Shown: positions 7,592-13,479 of the stretch, piece after piece
Numbering within the stretch: position 1 is the stretch's first letter
Layout of the letters: each line of letters starts with the position of its first letter
From: Gammaproteobacteria bacterium
GTDB taxonomy: Bacteria; Pseudomonadota; Gammaproteobacteria; UBA6429; Thiohalophilaceae
Reading direction: 5' to 3'
Length of the DNA: 13,479 bases
Assembly (NCBI GenBank): GCA_013152045.1
Contig: JAADGZ010000181.1
Location: 1-13,479, forward strand
Position numbers and translations under genes: made by a program
The notes under the pieces: model-generated
Databases searched by the model: none
What the model was told of the DNA's origin: nothing
The model's input: only the letters and a program-made list of their open reading frames with translations

Positions 7592-9004
7592 ATGCGATCT
7601 ATCTGTCGCTTGAGCGTGGCATTTACAGCCATTTTTTCCGTCACCGTCCCGGTTACGGTATCTGCGACCAACGGTTACTTCCCGATTGGCTATGGAACAA
7701 ACTCCAGAGCGATGGGAGGAACAGGTATCGCCAACCCGGTTGACAGCTTGGCGCCTGCTTCGAACCCTGCCGGCGTGGCCTTTGTTGGAACCCGAATCGA
7801 CGTTGGTGCAGAGTTCTTTAACCCGCCGCGTAAAGTGGCAGCCGCCAATGGTGAATTCAATTTTCAAACACCCAATGTCGGTGCCAGCAACGTCAGGGAA
7901 GCCAAAAGTGGCTCAAATTTGTTCCTGATCCCTGCCATGGGCGGTGCCTACAAATTCAACCGCAAGATGTCGATAGGATTTGCAGCCATCGGCGCCGGCG
8001 CCAACACCCGCTATAACGCCGATGAAAATTTCTTTCAGTTAACTGGCGTCCCCCCCAATCAACCCTACGGAACCCTTGGCGTACAGTTGATTCAGATGCA
8101 AATGCTTCCAACTATCTCGTACAGGTTAAAACCAAATCACGCTATCGGCCTTTCTCTTGCACTCGGTGTACAGCAATTCCGCGCCTACGGTCTGGGTAAT
8201 TTCGGGACACCCGGATCAGAAGCTGATTTCCAGTTTTCCAGTGACGACTCCAATCTCACCAACCGTGGCAATGACTATTCCTATGGCGCGGGAATCCGCC
8301 TGGGCTGGTTGAGTCATTTCTATAAAAAGAAATTCTCGGTCGGCGCGTTTTATGCTTCTCGCGTATACATGACCCGGTTTAAAAAGTACAAGGGCCTGTT
8401 TGCCGAACAAGGGTCATTTGACATACCGGAAACCTACGGCATCGGGATAGCATTCAGGCCCAGGCAGAGTATAACGGTCGCCGCCGATATTACGCGCATC
8501 CTCTACAGCGACGTCAAATCAATAGGCAACAAGCATCCGACCCAATCATTGGGTGATGTCTGTACCCGACCAATCGATGCTGATCCTGTCAATTGTCAAC
8601 CGGGTAATACACCCGTCCCTTCCAGCAGGGCGTTTGGCGCAGACAATGGTTTTGGCTTTGGCTGGAAAGATCAGACGGTCTATAAAATTGGGCTTCGCTA
8701 CCAGTTCAATGACAAATTAACGCTGCGTGCAGGCTATAACTACGCTAAAAGTCCAATACCCGACAACCAATTGCTGTTTAACTTGCTCGCTACCGCCATC
8801 GTGGAACAACATTATACGGCTGGCGCTAGTTATGCGCTCAGCAAAAATTCCGATGTCGGATTTAGCTGGGTATATGGAGTACAAAACACACAAACCTGTA
8901 AAGCGCCAAAATGTAAAACTATGTTGACCCAGGATGATGACGCCTTTGTAGCCATAAAAATGAAAATTTACGCACTGGGATTCAGCTATTCATACCACTT
9001 TTAG
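7592..9004 (+). CDS. OMPP1/FadL/TodX-family outer-membrane transport protein
   Basis: This 470-residue outer-membrane beta-barrel probably allows passage of hydrophobic compounds such as long-chain fatty acids or aromatics; the actual ligand is unknown. It has a signal peptide (1-25, VSA|TNGYF), and the mature N-terminus carries the FadL-type hatch sequence GYGTNSRAMGGTGIA (33-47) and ASNPAGVAF with the NPA motif (58-60). Alternating beta strands follow, and the C-terminal residue is Phe (YSYHF), as expected for BAM-dependent insertion. Two Cys pairs (coded near 8561/8594 and 8896/8912) lie in probable surface loops and may form disulfides. The gene is preceded by a strong Shine-Dalgarno and followed 92 bases later by the 690-residue secreted-protein gene on the same strand, with no clear terminator or promoter between, so co-transcription is likely. 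Confidence 0.87.
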   Translation: MRSICRLSVAFTAIFSVTVPVTVSATNGYFPIGYGTNSRAMGGTGIANPVDSLAPASNPAGVAFVGTRIDVGAEFFNPPRKVAAANGEFNFQTPNVGASNVREAKSGSNLFLIPAMGGAYKFNRKMSIGFAAIGAGANTRYNADENFFQLTGVPPNQPYGTLGVQLIQMQMLPTISYRLKPNHAIGLSLALGVQQFRAYGLGNFGTPGSEADFQFSSDDSNLTNRGNDYSYGAGIRLGWLSHFYKKKFSVGAFYASRVYMTRFKKYKGLFAEQGSFDIPETYGIGIAFRPRQSITVAADITRILYSDVKSIGNKHPTQSLGDVCTRPIDADPVNCQPGNTPVPSSRAFGADNGFGFGWKDQTVYKIGLRYQFNDKLTLRAGYNYAKSPIPDNQLLFNLLATAIVEQHYTAGASYALSKNSDVGFSWVYGVQNTQTCKAPKCKTMLTQDDDAFVAIKMKIYALGFSYSYHF

Positions 9005-9096
9005 CCGCCCGGCTCTTCGCGGCAATAATACTTGCATTTCGACTTGGCTCGCTACAACGGCTGCGGAATGTAAAATGTTTTGGAGAATCGAAGATT

Positions 9097-11169
9097 ATGA
9101 AACCACAATTTAGAAGATCGACTATTACATCAATCTTGGCATGTGTCGGCTTGGTCGCACTTTCTTGTGAAGTCAGCGCACTGGTTGTTCCCGATGGCTC
9201 ATACCAGGTACAAATATTGGAAACACCGGAATTTATACCTGGCTCCGGAATTCCTGATATTGGTTGCTCCGCAACTTACACATGCCTAAACACATCATTT
9301 ACCTTTGGCGGCTTACCAGGACCCAATATCAATGATCTTGGTAATAAGACCAGAGCTCAGCGAATGAAAGATTACCTGACTTCTTTTCTCCCTTTTAATA
9401 GCGAAGCAGAAGCAGTAGCCGGCGGCATTCCAGCCAATACATGGTACGACGATACGGTTTCTGGTCGTGGCAGCACCTTGGCAGGCGACGGGTTGGCGGG
9501 TAGCTTTGAGATTACGGTATCCGGCAGCACTTTCAGCGTCACCAATATGCAAGTCGATTCGATACCTGGAACTGCCGCATCAACTTTTGCGCAACACTTC
9601 GACACCGGCTTCGCCGCCATGAGCGGCACCATAGATCAGACAACAGGCACCATGACCCTTACCCCAACGGATCGGCTGGGGTCAACAAGTACACCGATAC
9701 TCCTGGATAATCGCTGGAACGTTGATAACGTCACAACTCCCGGGAAAACAACGTGGGAAAGCTTCACAACAGGCAGCGTCTCGAACAACGCAGGCACCAT
9801 GACCGGTGTACCAATCACTAATCTGAGCGACATTAATGGTGATACGCTGGATGATTTTCATGCAGTTATTACTGTCGCATCACAGGTTGGTACTGACTGG
9901 GGTACTTTTACGGGTGCATCGGTTATAGAAGTATGGAGCATTGACATATTATCAGTCAGCCCGAACCTGGCAGATGATTCAGATGCGGTCACCGAGCTGA
10001 CCTCCAAGTCAATCAACGTGCTGGCAAATGACGGCGGCGCGCCAGCCCTGACCATTACAGCCGTAACGAACGGCACGCTTGGTACGGTGGCCATCGACGG
10101 CAGTGCAACCTCGGTGACTTATACCTCGACCGGCGGTCTTGGGACAGATTCATTTACTTACACGGTAACGGACGGGAATGGCGACAGCAACACAGCGACC
10201 GTCAATATAGCCATTACAGGTTCGCCGACTGTTGCAGTAGATGACAGCTTCTCAACCAACCAGGAACAAACCATCACCATCAATCTGACCGCAAACGACA
10301 ACACATCCGCAGGTGGTGAGACGATCGACGGCACCACCGTAACTGCTTCCGCCGCAGGCAGCGGCGCCACAGTGGCCGACAATAACGATGGCAGCGTAGA
10401 TTACACGCCACCAGCCGGTTTCGTCGGAGCGGACACCTTTACCTACACCGTTCAGGATACCGCAGGCAACCTGAGTAATACGGCAACCGTCACCGTCACT
10501 GTCGCAGCAGCAGCAATAACCTCAGCAGGCAACTATGCACCAGGCACCCTGGCGACTGGTGCGGGTAGCGCCAGTGGCCTGATAACCGCCAGTGATATTC
10601 CTGTGACAGATACCGCGGCAGCGCAATCTTGCGTAGGTGGTTGTTACGACTTTGTCATCACCGGCGCGGCAAATCCCACCACCGTGGTGCTCACGCCGCT
10701 GACTCAGCCTGTTCCAGCTGATGCCGTCTACCGGAAATTGATTGGCGGCACCTGGGTGGACTTTGATACCACAACCAGCGGTGACAGTGTGGCATCTGCC
10801 CCCTTAAGTGCAGGCGGTGGTTGTCCGGGGGCTTCAGATACATCATGGAGTATCTGGAATGGTGCAGCAGCTACAACCGCCAACGTCGGTCATGGCTGTC
10901 TGAAACTGGTCATCGCCGACAACGGTGTTGGCGCTGGACCGAATGACAGCGATGCCACGCCAGGCACGATTGCAGACCCTGGTGGTATTGGGACATTCCC
11001 CGCCGCCAACAATTCGGCCCAAAATACCCTGGACAAGTTTGATAGCAGTGAAAGTGGTGGGTGTACTGTCGCAAGGACGCAACAGAGCCTGAACAGTGCT
11101 GCTGACTGGTGGCTGGTGGGTATCTTTATTGGGCTGCTGGGATGGATGCGCCGCCGTTTAACTCACTGA
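9097..11169 (+). CDS. Secreted modular surface protein: PEP-CTERM-protein paralogue domain, two Ig-like domains, alternative C-terminal anchor
   Basis: This is a 690-residue exported protein. The signal peptide is 1-29 (EVSA|LVV). Residues about 33-285 are a paralogue of the body of the protein at 5187-6044: shared landmarks are the Cys pair before SFTFG, PGTAASTFAQ (157-166), DRLGSTSTPI, RWNVD, WESFTTG, GTDWG and EVWSIDI. Residues about 290-374 and 376-470 are two Ig/cadherin-like repeats, each with DSFTYTV or DTFTYTV and a DD/AND pattern typical of bacterial adhesins. Residues about 475-635 resemble the choice-of-anchor U type (DNGVGAGPNDSD at 608-619). The tail is GGC (654-656), a hydrophobic helix (670-683), then RRR: a sorting signal of the GlyGly/JDVT-CTERM kind, not PEP-CTERM. 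Start is supported by TGGAGA at 9081. A strong terminator follows. Function is inferred as adhesion or matrix structure. Confidence 0.82.
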   Translation: MKPQFRRSTITSILACVGLVALSCEVSALVVPDGSYQVQILETPEFIPGSGIPDIGCSATYTCLNTSFTFGGLPGPNINDLGNKTRAQRMKDYLTSFLPFNSEAEAVAGGIPANTWYDDTVSGRGSTLAGDGLAGSFEITVSGSTFSVTNMQVDSIPGTAASTFAQHFDTGFAAMSGTIDQTTGTMTLTPTDRLGSTSTPILLDNRWNVDNVTTPGKTTWESFTTGSVSNNAGTMTGVPITNLSDINGDTLDDFHAVITVASQVGTDWGTFTGASVIEVWSIDILSVSPNLADDSDAVTELTSKSINVLANDGGAPALTITAVTNGTLGTVAIDGSATSVTYTSTGGLGTDSFTYTVTDGNGDSNTATVNIAITGSPTVAVDDSFSTNQEQTITINLTANDNTSAGGETIDGTTVTASAAGSGATVADNNDGSVDYTPPAGFVGADTFTYTVQDTAGNLSNTATVTVTVAAAAITSAGNYAPGTLATGAGSASGLITASDIPVTDTAAAQSCVGGCYDFVITGAANPTTVVLTPLTQPVPADAVYRKLIGGTWVDFDTTTSGDSVASAPLSAGGGCPGASDTSWSIWNGAAATTANVGHGCLKLVIADNGVGAGPNDSDATPGTIADPGGIGTFPAANNSAQNTLDKFDSSESGGCTVARTQQSLNSAADWWLVGIFIGLLGWMRRRLTH

Positions 11170-11188
11170 TATAGAACTGTCCCTGAAG

Positions 11189-11221
11189 AAGGCGTAACCA
11201 GAGAATGGTTGCGCCTTTTTT
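11189..11221 (+). terminator. Rho-independent terminator after the 690-residue protein gene
   Basis: A 12-bp stem (11189-11200 with 11206-11217, one T-G wobble) encloses the loop GAGAA and is followed by a T-run to 11221. It lies 20 bases past the stop and separates this unit from the export operon. Confidence 0.92.
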
Positions 11222-11326
11222 ATGCGTCGCCATTATTTACCACTGAATCATAATAATGAAATAAATCAACCATCTGAATCACAACTATCATTATCTTCAC
11301 GTAGCGCGCTCGAACAGGTGTTTTTC

Positions 11327-11355
11327 TTGACCCAGGTCGAACCATCTGCTTAAAT
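11327..11355 (+). promoter_or_regulatory. Sigma-70 promoter of the exopolysaccharide export operon
   Basis: TTGACC (11327-11332, 5 of 6) and TTAAAT (11350-11355, 4 of 6) are separated by the ideal 17 bases. Transcription would start near 11362, about 40 bases before the ATG at 11401. This placement argues against a TTG start at 11359. Confidence 0.6.
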
Positions 11356-11400
11356 GTATTGCACTTCAATTTCCAAAAATTCCAAGTCCAACTTAAGAGT

Positions 11401-11991
11401 ATGCGACCAAAATTCAAGTGGCCCCCCTTAGCGATCCTGATTCTTGTAACTCAGGCATTGATGTTGCACAGCACCCCGGTGGTTGCAGCCAACACATCCG
11501 ATGGAACTGACTACTATCAGATTCAGCCTGGCGATATCCTGCTGGTATCAGTCTGGAAAGAAGAGGATTTAACTCAGCAAATTGTCGTCCGCCCTGATGG
11601 CAGAATAAACCTTCCCCTAGCAGGAGAGATAAGTGCGGCGGGTAACAGTGTTGAAAACCTGCGTAAACGGCTTACTGAAAAACTTCGTAAATATATCCCG
11701 GATCCTGTCCTGACAGTCTCGGTACAACAACTGCTGGGCAACAAAATTTACGTCATTGGCAAGGTCAACAGGCCAGGGGAATTCGCCATCGTGCGTAAAG
11801 TTGATGTCATGCAGGCACTCAGTATAGCGGGTGGAACATCCACCTATGCTGCATTGAACAAAATCAAGATCTTGCGGAGGAAAAACGGAACGCTGCAAGC
11901 CATCCCCTTCGAATACGGCGAAGTGGAAAAAGGGAAACATCTGGAACAGAACATTGTTCTGCAGGCCGGCGATGTGGTGGTAGTCCCCTAA
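11401..11991 (+). CDS. Periplasmic polysaccharide export protein (OPX, Wza-type, short form)
   Basis: This protein probably forms the periplasmic gate of an exopolysaccharide exporter. From ATG 11401 it has 196 residues: a signal peptide with a basic start (MRPKFK) ending near VVAA, a polysaccharide export domain (YYQIQPGDILLVSVWKEEDL, then VVRPDGRINLPLAGEI) and an SLBB domain (YVIGKVNRPGEFAI, then MQALSIAGG) ending in AGDVVVVP. There is no lipobox Cys and no C-terminal amphipathic helix as in E. coli Wza, so it should not span the outer membrane alone. The frame can be opened back to TTG 11359, but that would lie at or before the predicted transcription start; the ATG gives a normal signal peptide. 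Its Shine-Dalgarno (AAGAG) is weak and very close. The beta-barrel gene starts 27 bases after the stop. Confidence 0.85.
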   Translation: MRPKFKWPPLAILILVTQALMLHSTPVVAANTSDGTDYYQIQPGDILLVSVWKEEDLTQQIVVRPDGRINLPLAGEISAAGNSVENLRKRLTEKLRKYIPDPVLTVSVQQLLGNKIYVIGKVNRPGEFAIVRKVDVMQALSIAGGTSTYAALNKIKILRRKNGTLQAIPFEYGEVEKGKHLEQNIVLQAGDVVVVP

Positions 11992-12018
11992 AGGACTTGC
12001 CCGACAAAAAACTTAAAG

Positions 12019-13239
12019 ATGCGAATCCTACTACGCAAGATATCGATTGCGCTGTTGTCTGTCGCGTGCATAGCGACCACGCAAGCTGCCGAGTGGGAAA
12101 TCAGCCCAACATTCCGTTTCAAAGCCGGCTACGACGACAATCTGCGCCTGAGCACCGATAACGAGATATCTTCAGCTGAAGCCACCTTCAGTCCCAGTGC
12201 AATCTTCAGTGTGGCGACACCCACATCAGGCGCCAGCGGTACGATACGTTTCGATTTCCGTCGCTTCGAAAACGACAGCGACCTGGACGACAACAATTCC
12301 CGTGTTGAAATAAATTCATTTCAGACCTTGGAGCGATCCCGTCTGGGACTGGATCTCGGCTTTATAAAAGACACTACGCTGGACACTCAACTAGAAGCGA
12401 CCGGCATAGCCGTTGACCGCGTACGCCGGCAAAACATTACTGCCAGTCCAAACTGGACCTATTCTTTTAACGAACGTACCCAGGCTAGCATCAGTTACAG
12501 CTACATCGATGTTGAATATCTGAACACAACTGATGCCAGGTTTGTAAATTACACTCTGAACAGCGCCCAGACATCGCTGACCCGTGTAATGAACGAACAA
12601 ACGACTACCTCGGTAACACTATCGGGAAGCCGGACCAACACTGATAACGATGTGAAATCAACCAATATCAACCTGCAAGGTGGTGCTTCTTATCAGTTCA
12701 GTGAAACATTGTCGGGTTCGCTATTCGTCGGTATCCGACGCACCGGGACAGACTTCTCTCAGACCAGCCAGATACCCATCTTATTGGGGAATAGCATTAT
12801 CATCATAACCCTGCCGCCCCAAAATGTATCCAACAGCAGCTCAGGCTCCACCTTTGACGCCAGCCTCGCCAAAACTTTCCTGCGCGGCAGAATCGGTCTA
12901 ACGGCTTCCCGCAACATCAGCAGCGATTTCAATGGCCAACCAATCGAAGTCACTCGTCTGGGTTCAACCAACCTGTACCGGTTCAGCGGGACTCTTTCAG
13001 CCAGTCTGAATTTCAGTTTCTACAGAAGTAAAAGCAGCAACGATATTGCCAGCAGACTGAACCGCAATTACGTTCAGATTGAACCTACATTCATTTGGGC
13101 ATTGAAAAAATTCTGGAGTTTATCCGGCAGTTACCGCTATAGAAAACAGACTTTTAAAGACATCAGCGACGACGCGATACAAAACGCCGCGTATTTGACG
13201 CTGGCCTACCGCTGGCCTAGAATTGCGGTTTCCCGCTAG
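12019..13239 (+). CDS. Outer-membrane beta-barrel protein of the exopolysaccharide operon
   Basis: This 406-residue protein has a signal peptide (1-23, ATTQA|AEWEIS), a start resembling exosortase-associated barrels (SPTFRFKAGYDDNLRLS), and a regular alternation of aromatic/hydrophobic and Ser/Thr/Asn residues to the end (YLTLAYRWPRIAVSR), as in a barrel of many strands. The last residue is Arg, not the usual aromatic residue, so the final strand probably ends at Tyr/Trp a few residues earlier. A short hydrophobic stretch near residues 253-270 (ILLGNSIIIITL) interrupts the pattern and may be a loop. It may belong to the PEP-CTERM-associated barrel family, but I identify it by pattern only. 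It lies between the OPX and chain-length genes, which suggests it is the outer-membrane pore for the polymer. The ribosome-binding site is weak, so translational coupling to the OPX gene is plausible. Confidence 0.78.
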   Translation: MRILLRKISIALLSVACIATTQAAEWEISPTFRFKAGYDDNLRLSTDNEISSAEATFSPSAIFSVATPTSGASGTIRFDFRRFENDSDLDDNNSRVEINSFQTLERSRLGLDLGFIKDTTLDTQLEATGIAVDRVRRQNITASPNWTYSFNERTQASISYSYIDVEYLNTTDARFVNYTLNSAQTSLTRVMNEQTTTSVTLSGSRTNTDNDVKSTNINLQGGASYQFSETLSGSLFVGIRRTGTDFSQTSQIPILLGNSIIIITLPPQNVSNSSSGSTFDASLAKTFLRGRIGLTASRNISSDFNGQPIEVTRLGSTNLYRFSGTLSASLNFSFYRSKSSNDIASRLNRNYVQIEPTFIWALKKFWSLSGSYRYRKQTFKDISDDAIQNAAYLTLAYRWPRIAVSR

Positions 13240-13305
13240 TGGCCTGTGTTTGGGGGAGGGTCATGTCCGCGTTGTTGCAGTTCCCCTGGCGCGAAAGGGA
13301 AAATA

Positions 13306-13479
13306 ATGGAAGAGCAAACGCTTGGTTTATCTGACTATTTAGGCGCAGTTAAAAGACGTCGCACCAGCATCCTGGTCATTGCAGTAGCCGTTTTCCTGAT
13401 AGGAGCACTGGCGGCATTGCTATGGCCGGCCACCTATAAATCCTCGGCGACTATTCTGATCAAGGAGCAGGATATTCCA
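13306..13479 (+). CDS. Polysaccharide chain-length determinant (Wzz family), 5' end only
   Basis: The first 58 codons run to the window edge without a stop. The sequence has the Wzz start pattern LGLSDYLGAVKRRR, a transmembrane helix (about residues 24-42, VIAVAVFLIGALAALLW), and then the periplasmic start TYKSSATILIKEQDIP. Such inner-membrane proteins set polymer length and, in exosortase-linked loci, usually precede a tyrosine kinase gene. AAGGGA five bases before the ATG supports the start. The gene order of OPX, barrel and Wzz fits one operon. The partial length prevents subfamily assignment. Confidence 0.88.
   Translation, partial: MEEQTLGLSDYLGAVKRRRTSILVIAVAVFLIGALAALLWPATYKSSATILIKEQDIP

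Noticed and set aside
7489..7743. 84-codon ORF overlapping the start of the FadL-type gene
   Set aside because: It lies mostly in another frame of the FadL gene, has no recognised motif, and its start lacks a ribosome-binding site; its in-frame ATG coincides with the FadL Shine-Dalgarno.
9004..9022. Possible terminator after the FadL-type gene (GCCGC ... GCGGC)
   Set aside because: The stem has only five pairs around a nine-base loop, and no T-run follows.
9020..9036. Sigma-54-like sequence (CGGCAA...TTGCA) before the 690-residue protein gene
   Set aside because: There are 11 bases between the GG and GC elements where 10 are required, and the -24 element has mismatches.
9097..9180. Possible lipobox (ALSC) in the signal peptide of the 690-residue protein
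   Set aside because: The -3 residue is Ala and -2 is Leu, the wrong order for a lipobox, while a normal cleavage site (VSA) lies just after it.
13263..13334. 23-codon ORF after a GGGGGAGGG run, overlapping the start of the chain-length gene
   Set aside because: Only two bases separate the purine run from the ATG, and the peptide shows no feature; probably chance in a short intergenic gap.

Overview
The window looks like a surface-biogenesis locus of a Gram-negative bacterium, most likely a gamma- or betaproteobacterium. The evidence is an OMPP1/FadL-type outer-membrane protein, an OPX exopolysaccharide-export protein followed by a beta-barrel, a Wzz-type chain-length gene, a VPxPA/PEP-CTERM (exosortase substrate) protein, and a sigma-54 promoter in front of that substrate gene. 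Base composition is moderate and the genus cannot be read from the sequence.

Left half (1-7170, all minus strand): a set of decoration enzymes around one secreted substrate. In transcription order these are a decayed TPR-sulfotransferase (7170-6388), a sigma-54 promoter with a leader upstream ORF, the PEP-CTERM protein (6044-5187), a Rho-independent terminator, a TPR-sulfotransferase whose 5' end has two frameshifts (5020-3373), a SEC-C/TPR/O-GlcNAc-transferase-like (GT41) protein that overlaps it by 8 bases (3380-1275), and an FkbM-type methyltransferase broken by a stop, a frameshift and two pocket substitutions, running off the left edge. The GT41 gene is the only fully intact enzyme of this group.

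Middle (7171-11221, plus strand): a divergent control region with a dyad and a candidate sigma-70 promoter, the FadL-type protein (7592-9004), and a 690-residue secreted protein (9097-11169) closed by a strong terminator. The N-terminal domain of the 690-residue protein is a clear paralogue of the PEP-CTERM protein, but it carries extra Ig-like modules and a different C-terminal sorting tail (GGC, hydrophobic helix, RRR).

Right end (11327-13479, plus strand): a new transcription unit starts at a good sigma-70 promoter and encodes the OPX export protein, an outer-membrane beta-barrel and the first 58 codons of the chain-length determinant. This is the usual start of an exosortase-associated exopolysaccharide operon, which probably continues beyond the window.

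Together the genes suggest polymer export, exosortase-type substrates with RpoN control, and a glycosyl/sulfo/methyl-transferase group that is being lost. I saw no tRNA, rRNA, CRISPR array, insertion sequence or origin.
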